Of a stretch of DNA of 16,076 nt, positions 1 through 7,248 are shown piece by piece. Positions within the stretch are counted from its first letter, which is position 1. The number at the start of each line of letters is the position of its first letter. Source of the DNA: an uncultured Lachnospiraceae bacterium (GTDB lineage Bacteria > Bacillota > Clostridia > Lachnospirales > Lachnospiraceae); NCBI GenBank assembly GCA_910587895.1, contig CAJUOE010000213.1, forward strand, positions 1-16,076, given 5' to 3'. Both the position numbers and the translations under genes were made by a program. The notes beneath the pieces are model-generated. The model was given only the letters and a program-made list of their open reading frames with translations. It was not told the DNA's origin and searched no databases.

Positions 1-1
1 G

Positions 2-133
2 ACCTATGGACAGTATATTTGTAATGTATGTGAGAATGGAAAGGCAGATTCCTGTTATCAGATATACTGTTATGGAAAAGGAAAGGGAAAAGGGCTGGGA
101 TATATGCCTATCCAAAATGGAGATGTGAAATGA
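2..133 (+). CDS. C-terminal tail of a probable Ig-like secreted protein (5' end outside window)
   Basis: Frame 2 is open from the left edge to a TGA at 131-133 and encodes about 43 residues beginning TYGQYICNVCENG. The pattern tYGxYxCxV resembles the last strands of an immunoglobulin-like fold, where a Tyr-x-Cys precedes the final strand. This is followed by a Gly/Lys-rich stretch (YGKGKGKGLGY) and the end NGDVK. The stop overlaps the ATG at 130 of the next gene's longest frame, so the two genes are probably cotranscribed. No start is visible. The function is unknown; a tail of a modular surface protein fits the two downstream genes. The frame could be open by chance, but the amino-acid pattern and the ATGA overlap make a real gene more likely. 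Confidence 0.5.
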   Translation, partial: TYGQYICNVCENGKADSCYQIYCYGKGKGKGLGYMPIQNGDVK

Positions 134-144
134 AGGGAGAAATT

Positions 145-1707
145 ATGAGGATGAGGAAACTACAAATGACGGCTATAATTTGTGCATTTGCGTTGGTAGC
201 AAGCAGTTTTGATGTCCATATAGATAATGCCAAGGCAGCGTATAAAATGGTGACGCTGGATGATGGTGCATTTTTTCAGGAAACTAAAGAAAAAGCAAAT
301 GAAAAAAATATAAGATCAGAGGCCGATATACAGCAATTATTATCTGGAAAAAAAGTGCAGGGGAAACTTCTGACAGAAAATGCAGGTCAACAGTACCAGA
401 TAACTTTGGATAGCTCCGGGCAGCTTGACATCCATTTGGAGGGAGCTGCCGGGAAACTGGCAAGCCGCCTCACAGACCAGAATGGAAAGGGCTGGGCGCC
501 CCGGGGAAGGACAGCCGATGGGAAACAGACCTACCAGTTGAAGGGGGGCATCTATTACTACCAGGTTCAGGCAGCAAAAGGTGAAATGGTTCCTGAAACC
601 GGGGTGGATTATGCGGTCACTGCTACATTCCAATCGGCACAGGCAGAATTTGAGGATAATAACACGCGTGGGAAAGCAGTAAAAATGCCGTCGAATAAAA
701 TTTTTTATGGACACCTTGCACAGAATGCACCAGAGGAATACTACAAGTTTACGCTGAAAACGATATCAAGGATTACATTTTGCGTTGCTACGCAGATTAC
801 TGATTATACACCGGAGACTTACGTGGTGACTTTGTACAATAAAAATGGAAAAGCTCTTTCCCATTGGGAGAATAAGGATCTCGTAAAATTATATGATGAT
901 GCAGAATACAGATTTGAAAAAAGCGACTGGTGGTGGTGGGACTGGACTCAGGATGTAGACGGCGAGATGGGGCTGCATGAGGTTTTGCCGGCGGGAACCT
1001 ATTACGTGGGTGTCAGCGTGAAAAGGGATTCCGATGGAAAAGTCCCAGCATCTGCCCGTTATGGGAAGTATGCGGTGCGCACGGCAGTTGCAAAGCAGGG
1101 TCTGTCGGTTGAATTATCAAAGAAACAGACGGAATATACAGGGAAGAAGATAAAGCCTCCAAAGGTAACCATAAAGAAGAATTTCAAAAAAGCATATTAT
1201 CAGGATTGGGAAAAAAGTGATTCCAACATCTCATATTCTATTGAGGGTATCTCAGAAGGCCTTTTTCCTTCTGATGGGTATTTTAACGATACCATAAGGG
1301 GAATTGGAAGATATAAGATAGCGCAGGATCGCTGGTGGGTTTCGCCGGACCTCATGGAATATGATGCGACCATTTCCTACGCCATCTTCACGGTAACGCC
1401 GGTACGCGGAAAAATTGACCACGTAAGCAGCAAGAAGAAGGGGCAGGTACAGGTTTCCGTAAAGAAGAACGCCCAGTCCACCGGCTACCAGATTCAGATT
1501 GCCCGTGACAGGAAATTCAAGAAATCCGTAAAGACCTTAAAGACGACGAATGTCAGGAAAACAATAAAGGGATTGTCACATGGGAAGAAATATTATATTC
1601 GTATAAGAAATTATAAAAATGTGAAAACGTATTACTGCTCGGACATCGCCGTTTCAGAATCCATCTATGGGAAATGGAGCAAGACAAGGACAGTGGTGTG
1701 CAGGTAA
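145..1707 (+). CDS. Secreted modular protein with PPC-like domains and C-terminal FnIII-like module
   Basis: The protein has about 520 residues from ATG 145. I prefer this start because AAGGGAG lies 5 bases upstream; ATG 130 would add MKGEI and has no good ribosome site. A signal peptide covers roughly residues 1-31 (basic start, hydrophobic ITAIIC/ALVASS core, likely cleavage after AKA). Two beta-sandwich regions resembling pre-peptidase C-terminal (PPC) domains follow. The second is clearer: EFEDNNTRGKAV, then EEYYKFTL, then LPAGTYYVGVS. An Ig-like stretch comes next, and the last ~95 residues form an FnIII-like module (TGYQIQIARDRKFKKS, KKYYIRIRNYK, YGKWSKTRTVVCR). There is no LPXTG anchor and no catalytic motif. 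The protein is presumably exported and binds something at the cell surface. A TGG run at 928-939 gives WWWWDW, which is unusual. No enzyme function is supported. Confidence 0.85.
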   Translation: MRMRKLQMTAIICAFALVASSFDVHIDNAKAAYKMVTLDDGAFFQETKEKANEKNIRSEADIQQLLSGKKVQGKLLTENAGQQYQITLDSSGQLDIHLEGAAGKLASRLTDQNGKGWAPRGRTADGKQTYQLKGGIYYYQVQAAKGEMVPETGVDYAVTATFQSAQAEFEDNNTRGKAVKMPSNKIFYGHLAQNAPEEYYKFTLKTISRITFCVATQITDYTPETYVVTLYNKNGKALSHWENKDLVKLYDDAEYRFEKSDWWWWDWTQDVDGEMGLHEVLPAGTYYVGVSVKRDSDGKVPASARYGKYAVRTAVAKQGLSVELSKKQTEYTGKKIKPPKVTIKKNFKKAYYQDWEKSDSNISYSIEGISEGLFPSDGYFNDTIRGIGRYKIAQDRWWVSPDLMEYDATISYAIFTVTPVRGKIDHVSSKKKGQVQVSVKKNAQSTGYQIQIARDRKFKKSVKTLKTTNVRKTIKGLSHGKKYYIRIRNYKNVKTYYCSDIAVSESIYGKWSKTRTVVCR

Positions 1708-1735
1708 CAGATGATTCAGGATAAAAAATACAATC

Positions 1736-1766
1736 ACATGGGGCAGAAAAGTTCACTGCCCCATGT
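1736..1766. terminator. Perfect 11-bp inverted repeat between the two surface-protein genes
   Basis: ACATGGGGCAG (1736-1746) and CTGCCCCATGT (1756-1766) pair perfectly around a 9-base loop. The hairpin starts 28 bases after the upstream stop. No U-tract follows on the plus strand, so it is a poor intrinsic terminator in that direction. On the minus strand a T-rich run follows after about 6 bases. It could be an mRNA 3'-end stabiliser, a weak terminator or a regulator site. It abuts the -35 box of the next promoter. Confidence 0.45.
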
Positions 1767-1793
1767 TGACATATAGCTAATGTGAAATATAGA
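1766..1793 (+). promoter_or_regulatory. Candidate sigma-A-type promoter for the leucine-rich-repeat gene
   Basis: TTGACA at 1766-1771 matches the -35 consensus exactly. TATAGA at 1788-1793 matches four of six -10 positions, with a 16-base spacer. Transcription would start near 1800, leaving a leader of about 30 bases before the ribosome site and ATG 1833. This also argues against the upstream GTG at 1782 as the true start. The -35 box touches the inverted repeat at 1736-1766. Confidence 0.45.
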
Positions 1794-1832
1794 ACTCAAA
1801 AATACACAATATTAACGGAGGAGGAAGACGGA

Positions 1833-3431
1833 ATGTATCGTCATAATATCAGGAAATGTCTCATGGCGTTGGCAATCAGCGTAGCATTGTTGATTCCCGT
1901 CCCTATGGAAACGGAAGCTCAGACAACGGCACAAGCCAGGGATTGTGGGCGGCAGGAACTATCCAAACAGGCTGTGGATGGAAATAACAGGGCTGTATCA
2001 GGAGATAATGCCGCGGCAGCAGATGGATTTGTGATCAAGAATGGAGTATTAAAGAAGTATACAGGACAGGATGAAATAATAACGATTCCGCAAGGCGTGA
2101 CAGCGATTGGCAGCAAAGCGTTTTACCATTGTAAAAAACTGGCAGTAATTGATATCCCGGAAAGCGTGACAAGCATTGGAATCGAGGCATTTGATGGCTG
2201 CGTCAGTCTGAAAGGCATAGAAATTTCAAAAAACGTGATAAAAATAGGAAAAAGGGCATTTTGGAATTGTGATACCATGGAAAATTTGAAGGTAGATACA
2301 GGCAATCCCAATTATTATTCAGAAGATAATATCTTATATGATCATAATAAGAAACTAATCTACTGTCCGGGGGGAAGAACGGGCTCGGTCGTCATTCCAG
2401 ATGGGGTAACGGGCATCTACAAACATGCCTTTCAGAATTGTCGCCTGGAAAAGGTGACAGTACCGGGAAGTGTGGAAGAAATCGGTAGGTTCGCCTTTGA
2501 AAATTGCAAATATTTAAGAAAAGTAAAGATAGCGAATGGGGTGAAACATTTCACCGATTTTGCATTTTCCAAATGTGAGAGCTTAGAAAAAATTATTATT
2601 CCAAAAAGCTTGAGAAGGATGGGATACTATACGTTTTCCGGCTGTATAAATTTGACAAATGTAAAGATTTCAGAAGGCGTGCCAACGATGGGAAGTTATA
2701 CATTTTTGGATTGCATAAAACTAAATAGCATAATGATTCCGAAAAGCATGAGAAGATTTGGAAATGGGTTATTTGAAAATTGCAGCAGTCATTTGACAAT
2801 CTATGGAAAAAAGGATTCCCGTGCCCAGGAGTATGCGAAGGAGAACAAAATTGCTTTTTCTCTGATGAAAAAATCCCAGCGCATAAAAGCCACCAGGGAA
2901 TACGACAAAACATATGGAAATCGTTCTTTTTTCCTGGATGCGGAATTAAAGGCAGGGAATGGAAAACTGACATATAGAAGTTCCAATCCAGAAATTGTGG
3001 CCGTGAACAGAAGTGGGAAAGTTTCTATAAAAAATACGGGAATTGCAACAATCACTGTAAAGGCAGGAAAAACTGCCAGGTACAATACGGCATCCATTAA
3101 AATTAAGGTCAAGGTTTGTCCACAAAGAACAAAATTGCTGACAGCCAGGGTAATGGGAAGAAAAAAGATAAAAATAAGCTGGGTATTAGACAAACATGCC
3201 ACTGGATATAAGATCCAATACAGTACAGATAGCAAATTTAAGAATAAAAATGCAACAAATGTCGTGGCTGTAAAGAATAACAGAACCACGTCTGTGACAA
3301 TAGGGCAGGAATTGCAAAAAGGAGAGAGGTATTACGTCCGGATACGCTCCTATAAAGAAACGGAAACAGAAAAAGACATATATAAGTTATACAGTGCGTG
3401 GAGCAAGACAAAGACCGTCGTATGCAGATAA
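1833..3431 (+). CDS. Secreted BspA-type leucine-rich-repeat protein with Ig-like and FnIII-like modules
   Basis: The protein has about 532 residues from ATG 1833, chosen because GGAGGAGGA lies just upstream; the frame also opens at GTG 1782. A signal peptide covers about residues 1-29 (hydrophobic CLMALAISVALLIPV, ending TEA). After a low-complexity linker, residues ~65-345 carry BspA/Treponema-type (LRR_5) repeats of about 23 residues, with units such as IPESVTSIGIEAFDGCVSLK and VPGSVEEIGRFAFENCKYLR. A Big_2-like Ig domain follows at ~350-440 (LTYRSSNPEIVAVNRSGKV, GIATITVKA). An FnIII-like module ends YSAWSKTKTVVCR. LRR_5 proteins of gut and oral bacteria are typically surface adhesins or ligand binders. 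No sortase motif is visible, so the mode of attachment is unclear. The C-terminal module is paralogous to that of the preceding protein. The binding target is unknown. Confidence 0.9.
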   Translation: MYRHNIRKCLMALAISVALLIPVPMETEAQTTAQARDCGRQELSKQAVDGNNRAVSGDNAAAADGFVIKNGVLKKYTGQDEIITIPQGVTAIGSKAFYHCKKLAVIDIPESVTSIGIEAFDGCVSLKGIEISKNVIKIGKRAFWNCDTMENLKVDTGNPNYYSEDNILYDHNKKLIYCPGGRTGSVVIPDGVTGIYKHAFQNCRLEKVTVPGSVEEIGRFAFENCKYLRKVKIANGVKHFTDFAFSKCESLEKIIIPKSLRRMGYYTFSGCINLTNVKISEGVPTMGSYTFLDCIKLNSIMIPKSMRRFGNGLFENCSSHLTIYGKKDSRAQEYAKENKIAFSLMKKSQRIKATREYDKTYGNRSFFLDAELKAGNGKLTYRSSNPEIVAVNRSGKVSIKNTGIATITVKAGKTARYNTASIKIKVKVCPQRTKLLTARVMGRKKIKISWVLDKHATGYKIQYSTDSKFKNKNATNVVAVKNNRTTSVTIGQELQKGERYYVRIRSYKETETEKDIYKLYSAWSKTKTVVCR

Positions 3432-3453
3432 AATGGAACCGGAAAAAGAAAAT

Positions 3454-3482
3454 TTGACTATTTCTGGAAACTGTTTTATAAT
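3454..3482 (+). promoter_or_regulatory. Strong sigma-A-type promoter for the yicC-gmk-rpoZ operon
   Basis: TTGACT (3454-3459, five of six consensus bases) and a perfect TATAAT (3477-3482) are separated by exactly 17 bases. They lie 22 bases after the stop of the surface-protein gene. Predicted initiation is near 3489, about 75 bases before the yicC start. No comparable promoter was found further down the gene chain to 10198, so it may drive the whole operon. Confidence 0.65.
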
Positions 3483-3488
3483 AGACCC

Positions 3489-3562
3489 ATCTGTACCTTC
3501 GAGTCGCCGGGATCCATGACGGCACGCCCGGAGGGCAAGCCCAGGAAAGTAGGATGTTATAT
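3489..3562 (+). promoter_or_regulatory. GC-rich yicC leader with competing short hairpins
   Basis: The predicted untranslated leader is more GC-rich than the DNA on either side. It contains GCCC-GGA-GGGC followed by AA-GCCC, so the central GGGC could pair with either the upstream or the downstream GCCC. There is also a CCGGG...CCCGG pair with a 15-base loop. The stems are short, and no known riboswitch class is recognised. It is recorded as a structured leader only. Confidence 0.25.
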
Positions 3563-4441
3563 ATGATAAAGAGCATGACTGGATTCGGGCGATGTGAAAC
3601 CGGTAATGAATCACGCCGAATCGTAGTGGAAATGAAATCGGTCAACCATCGGTATCTCGACATCTCCATCAAGATACCTAAGAAATTAAACCTTTTTGAA
3701 AGCAAAATTCGAAATCTGATCAAAGAATATGCCCAGCGCGGGAAAATAGATATTTTTATCTCTTATGAAGAGTGCATGGAGAATCATTTACAGTTGAAAT
3801 ATAACGAGGGACTGGCCGGAGAATATGTAGACAGTATGCGGCAGATGGCAGAACATTTTGGCCTTCCGCTGGAATTGTCGGCGTCATCGCTTGCAAGATT
3901 TCCAGAAATTTTTACCATGGAATCCCAGGAACTGGATGAGGAAGAATGGTGGCAGCTTTTGGAGGCGGCAATCCGCGGGGCGGCAGAGAAGTTTGTGGGT
4001 ACGAGGACGCGCGAGGGAGAGCAGCTGCGCGAGGATTTGCTTGGCAAGCTTGAGATGATGACGGAGTACGTCAGGCAGATTGAGGAGCGTTCCCCACAGA
4101 TCATCGCAGAATACCGTAAGAAACTGGCGGATAAGATTCAGGAATTGCTGGAAGATACGCAGATAGATGAGGCAAGGCTGGTGACGGAGGTCACAATCTA
4201 TGCGGACAAAATCTGCACAGATGAGGAGACGGTTCGCTTGAAAAGCCATATCAGCAGTATGAAAGATACGCTTATGCAGGGAGAAAATATTGGCAGGAAA
4301 CTTGATTTCATCGCGCAGGAGATGAACCGTGAGGCGAATACGATTCTGTCCAAGGCAAACGACATGGAGGTTTCCGATATTGCCATCAACTTAAAGACGG
4401 ATATTGAAAAAGTACGGGAGCAGATTCAGAATATTGAATAG
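3563..4441 (+). CDS. yicC: YicC-family endoribonuclease (YloC)
   Basis: The protein has 292 residues, close to the usual ~290. The start at ATG 3563 gives the family's characteristic opening MIKSMTGFGR; ATG 3554 would add three residues. The YicC_N region spans ~1-155, with conserved EMKSVNHRYLDISIKIP and RGKIDIFISYEE. The C-terminal DUF1732 region spans ~205-292 (RLKSHISSMKD, GRKLDFIAQEMNREANTI, KTDIEKVREQIQNIE). Escherichia coli YicC has been described as an endoribonuclease acting on a small RNA; the substrate in Firmicutes is not established to my knowledge. In Bacillus subtilis the homologue yloC also lies upstream of gmk and rpoZ, but with remA between. Here gmk follows after only a few bases and remA is absent. 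It is the first gene after the 3454 promoter. Confidence 0.95.
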   Translation: MIKSMTGFGRCETGNESRRIVVEMKSVNHRYLDISIKIPKKLNLFESKIRNLIKEYAQRGKIDIFISYEECMENHLQLKYNEGLAGEYVDSMRQMAEHFGLPLELSASSLARFPEIFTMESQELDEEEWWQLLEAAIRGAAEKFVGTRTREGEQLREDLLGKLEMMTEYVRQIEERSPQIIAEYRKKLADKIQELLEDTQIDEARLVTEVTIYADKICTDEETVRLKSHISSMKDTLMQGENIGRKLDFIAQEMNREANTILSKANDMEVSDIAINLKTDIEKVREQIQNIE

Positions 4442-4454
4442 AGGAACGATGCAG

Positions 4455-5090
4455 ATGGATAAAAAGGGAATTTTAGTAGTGGTTTCCGGTTTTTCCGGAG
4501 CCGGAAAAGGGACGATAATGAAACGCCTTCTGGAAGAATATCCGGAAAATTATGCGCTGAGTATTTCAGCGACTACACGGGCTCCAAGACCGGGGGAATG
4601 CCATGGCAAAGAATACTTTTTTGTATCGGAAGAAACATTTGAGAAGATGATTCAAAAGGATGCCCTGATTGAGTATGCGAGGTATGTCAGCAATTATTAC
4701 GGTACGCCGAAGGAATATGTACTGGAACAGTTAGGGCAGGGCAGGGACGTGATTCTGGAAATCGAAATCCAGGGTGCGTTGAAGGTCAAAGAGGCTTATC
4801 CCGATACACTTTTGCTGTTTGTGTCGCCGCCGAATGCCGGGGAATTGAAGAAACGCCTCGTAAACCGGGGAACGGAAAGTAAGGCAACCATTGATTCCAG
4901 GCTGAAGCGTGCGTTTGAAGAGGCGCAGGGCGTAGAGCAGTACGATTATTTTGTTATCAATGATGAACTGGAAGAATGTGTACAGGAAGTACATTCTATC
5001 ATTAAAAATGAACATGCCCGTGTGGCAAGGAATTATGCATTAATTGAAAATATCAGGGCAGAGCTAAAAGGCTTTGCGAAAGGAGAATGA
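4455..5090 (+). CDS. gmk: Guanylate kinase
   Basis: Gmk phosphorylates GMP to GDP with ATP in the cytosol, an essential step of GTP and dGTP synthesis. The protein has 211 residues from ATG 4455. The P-loop GFSGAGKGT is at residues 12-20. The GMP-binding region contains TTRAPRPGECHGKEYFF and YGTPKEYV, followed by VILEIEIQGALKVK and the lid-like RGTES segment. GAGGA at 4441-4445 lies 9 bases before ATG 4455 but only 3 before the alternative ATG 4449, so 4455 is preferred; the difference is two residues. The gene follows yicC directly, and its stop overlaps the region of the rpoZ start. Gmk of Firmicutes is a known target of (p)ppGpp inhibition, which gives the pairing with rpoZ a possible regulatory sense. 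Confidence 0.96.
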   Translation: MDKKGILVVVSGFSGAGKGTIMKRLLEEYPENYALSISATTRAPRPGECHGKEYFFVSEETFEKMIQKDALIEYARYVSNYYGTPKEYVLEQLGQGRDVILEIEIQGALKVKEAYPDTLLLFVSPPNAGELKKRLVNRGTESKATIDSRLKRAFEEAQGVEQYDYFVINDELEECVQEVHSIIKNEHARVARNYALIENIRAELKGFAKGE

Positions 5091-5095
5091 TTATT

Positions 5096-5356
5096 ATGAT
5101 GTTACATCCCTCTTATACGGATTTGATGAAAGTGGTAAACAGCGGTGTGGAAACCGGTGACGAACCGGTAGTAAACAGCCGCTATTCCATTGTACTGGCA
5201 ACTTCAAAGAGAGCAAGGCAGATTATCGGCGGGGAAGATCCCATGATAGACAGTCCGTCTAACAGGAAACCTTTGTCAATTGCCGTGGAGGAAGTGTACA
5301 GCAGCAAGGTAACCATTGTGGGCGAAGACGATTCAGAGGAAGATGAGGAAGCGTGA
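5096..5356 (+). CDS. rpoZ: DNA-directed RNA polymerase omega subunit
   Basis: Omega is the small assembly and stability subunit of RNA polymerase and binds the beta-prime chain. The protein has about 86 residues. The core NSRYSIVLATSKRARQII followed by KPLSIAVEEVYSSKV is the hallmark helix and loop of the family. The tail is strongly acidic (GEDDSEEDEEA). Possible starts are ATG 5087, which overlaps the gmk stop, ATG 5096 and ATG 5099. The ribosome site AGGAGA at 5081-5086 is too close to 5087 and suits 5096, giving MMLHPSYTDLM; 5099 would give MLHPSYTDLM. Its TGA overlaps the GTG start of rimO. Confidence 0.93.
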   Translation: MMLHPSYTDLMKVVNSGVETGDEPVVNSRYSIVLATSKRARQIIGGEDPMIDSPSNRKPLSIAVEEVYSSKVTIVGEDDSEEDEEA

Positions 5357-6678
5357 AAATATTAGTTGTTTCCCTTGGATGTGATAAAAACCTGGTGGAT
5401 ACCGAGTTTATGTTAGGGGAGCTTGGCGTTGCCGGTCATACGTTTACAGATGCAGAAGATGAGGCAGATGCTATTATTATTAATAGCTGCTGCTTTATTA
5501 ATGATGCAAAGGAAGAAAGCATCAACGCCATTCTTGATATGGCAGAATATAAAGACGCCGGAAGCTGTAAAGCGCTGATTGTCACAGGATGCCTTGCAGA
5601 GCGGTACCGTGAAGAGATAATACGGGAAATCCCGCAGGTGGATGCCGTGCTTGGGACGAATTCATATGAAGAAATTGTTGAGGCGTTGGATGCGGCGCAA
5701 AACGGCGGACATTATGAAAGCTATCGTCCTTTGGAGGGAATTCCCCATCATAAGGCGAAACGTTCCCTGACTACAGGAGGTCATTTTGCACACCTGAAGA
5801 TTGCCGAGGGCTGCAATAAACGGTGTACGTATTGCATCATTCCCTATATCCGCGGCAATTACCGCAGCGTACCCATGGAAGAGCTGGTGGCGCAGGCTGA
5901 GGAGCTGGCTGCCCGGGGTGTGAAAGAACTGATTCTGGTAGCGCAGGAGACAACGCTGTATGGGATTGATTTATACGGGGAAAAGTCCCTGCATATACTG
6001 CTGGACCAATTAAATGCGGTTTCCGGCATTCGCTGGATCCGGATTCTCTACTGTTATCCGGAGGAAATATACGACGGGTTGATTGCGTCCATCAGGCGCA
6101 ACGAAAAAGTATGCCATTACCTTGATATGCCGATCCAGCATATCAATGACACGATGCTGCGGCGGATGGGAAGGCGCACGACAAAGGCGGAGCTTGAAAA
6201 GACCATCTCACATCTGAGGCAGGAGATTCCGGATATTGCGCTGCGTACAACGTTGATTGCCGGTTTTCCCGGAGAGACGCAGGAAATGCATGAGGAATTG
6301 ATGCGATTTCTGAACGAGGCGGAATTTGAACGGCTGGGGGCATTTACCTATTCCCAGGAAGAGGGAACGCCAGCAGCAAAATTTCCGGATCAGATAGAAG
6401 AAATGCAAAAAGAGCAATGGCGTGATGAGATTATGGAGCTTCAGGAGGAAATCATTTTTGATAAGAACGAAGAAATGATGGACTCCCGGCTGTGGGTGAT
6501 GGTGGAAGGTCGCGTGGAAGAGGAAAATACTTACGTGGCAAGAACTTACCGGGATGCGCCGGAGATTGACGGATATCTGTTTTTCCATTCAGACCAGCCG
6601 CTTATGAGCGGGGATTTCGTCGAGGTGCGTGTCACCGGAGCACATGAATATGATTTGATAGGAGAGATAATAGCATGA
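5353..6678 (+). CDS. rimO: Ribosomal protein S12 (Asp) methylthiotransferase RimO
   Basis: RimO is a radical SAM enzyme with two Fe-S clusters that adds a methylthio group to a conserved aspartate of ribosomal protein S12. The protein has 441 residues from GTG 5353, matching the family length, and the start overlaps the rpoZ stop (GTGA). The N-terminal UPF0004 domain supplies cluster cysteines C10 (GCDKN), C46 (NSCCF) and C80 (TGC). The radical SAM motif is C154-x3-C158-x2-C161 within EGCNKRCTYCIIPYIRGN, typical of RimO rather than MiaB. The C-terminal ~65 residues form the TRAM domain. All key residues are present. The last bases overlap pgsA (ATGA), so translation is probably coupled. Confidence 0.96.
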   Translation: MKILVVSLGCDKNLVDTEFMLGELGVAGHTFTDAEDEADAIIINSCCFINDAKEESINAILDMAEYKDAGSCKALIVTGCLAERYREEIIREIPQVDAVLGTNSYEEIVEALDAAQNGGHYESYRPLEGIPHHKAKRSLTTGGHFAHLKIAEGCNKRCTYCIIPYIRGNYRSVPMEELVAQAEELAARGVKELILVAQETTLYGIDLYGEKSLHILLDQLNAVSGIRWIRILYCYPEEIYDGLIASIRRNEKVCHYLDMPIQHINDTMLRRMGRRTTKAELEKTISHLRQEIPDIALRTTLIAGFPGETQEMHEELMRFLNEAEFERLGAFTYSQEEGTPAAKFPDQIEEMQKEQWRDEIMELQEEIIFDKNEEMMDSRLWVMVEGRVEEENTYVARTYRDAPEIDGYLFFHSDQPLMSGDFVEVRVTGAHEYDLIGEIIA

Positions 6679-7220
6679 ACTTACCGAACAAACTGACAAT
6701 ATTGCGTGTAATTTTAATCGTGCCTTTTGTAATTTTTATGCTGGTTCCCATTGGGGGCGACGCTATCAGTATGTATGCTGCGGTGGCAATTTTTATTGTG
6801 GCGAGCCTGACAGATCTTCTGGATGGTAAAATTGCAAGGAAATACAACCTGGTTACGAATTTTGGCAAATTTATGGATCCTCTTGCGGATAAACTTCTGG
6901 TGGCGGCGGCTCTGATCTGCCTTACGGCGAATGGACGGCTTTCTGCATGGATTTCCATTATTATTATCAGCCGGGAATTCATCATCAGCGGTTTTCGCCT
7001 GGTGGCGTCCGACAATGGAGTTGTGATTGCCGCAAGCTACTGGGGCAAATTCAAGACGACGTTCCAGATGGTGATGATTATTATGTTGATATTGAATTAC
7101 GATAACAGTATTTACCAGCTTTGCGCTGTCGTTGTTACCTATATTGCATTGATTCTGACAATCATTTCCCTGATTGATTACCTGATTAAGAATAAAGACG
7201 TTCTGAAAGAGCAAAAATAA
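6675..7220 (+). CDS. pgsA: CDP-diacylglycerol--glycerol-3-phosphate 3-phosphatidyltransferase
   Basis: PgsA is a membrane enzyme that joins CDP-diacylglycerol and glycerol 3-phosphate to make phosphatidylglycerophosphate, the committed step to phosphatidylglycerol and cardiolipin. The protein has 181 residues with several transmembrane helices. The CDP-alcohol phosphotransferase signature is complete: D47, D50-G51, A54-R55, then G64, D68 and D72. The N-terminus MNLPNKLTILRV is typical of PgsA. Other members of this fold, such as phosphatidylserine synthases, are less likely given the length and N-terminus. ATG 6675 overlaps the rimO stop, which supports translational coupling. cinA follows 28 bases later, the same PgsA-CinA order as in many Firmicutes. 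Confidence 0.95.
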   Translation: MNLPNKLTILRVILIVPFVIFMLVPIGGDAISMYAAVAIFIVASLTDLLDGKIARKYNLVTNFGKFMDPLADKLLVAAALICLTANGRLSAWISIIIISREFIISGFRLVASDNGVVIAASYWGKFKTTFQMVMIIMLILNYDNSIYQLCAVVVTYIALILTIISLIDYLIKNKDVLKEQK

Positions 7221-7248
7221 TCTAAAAAAGGAAAAGGACGTAGTTATT

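Noticed and set aside
70..100. Purine-rich repeat-like stretch (GGAAAAGGAAAGGGAAAAGGG)
   Set aside because: It encodes the Gly/Lys-rich GKGKGKG part of the partial upstream gene and is imperfect, so it is not evidence of a separate repeat element.
2801..3723. Minus-strand open frames (161-162 codons) across the end of the LRR gene and the yicC start
   Set aside because: They lie antisense to well-supported genes and to the promoter at 3454-3482, and they have no domain signal or ribosome site.
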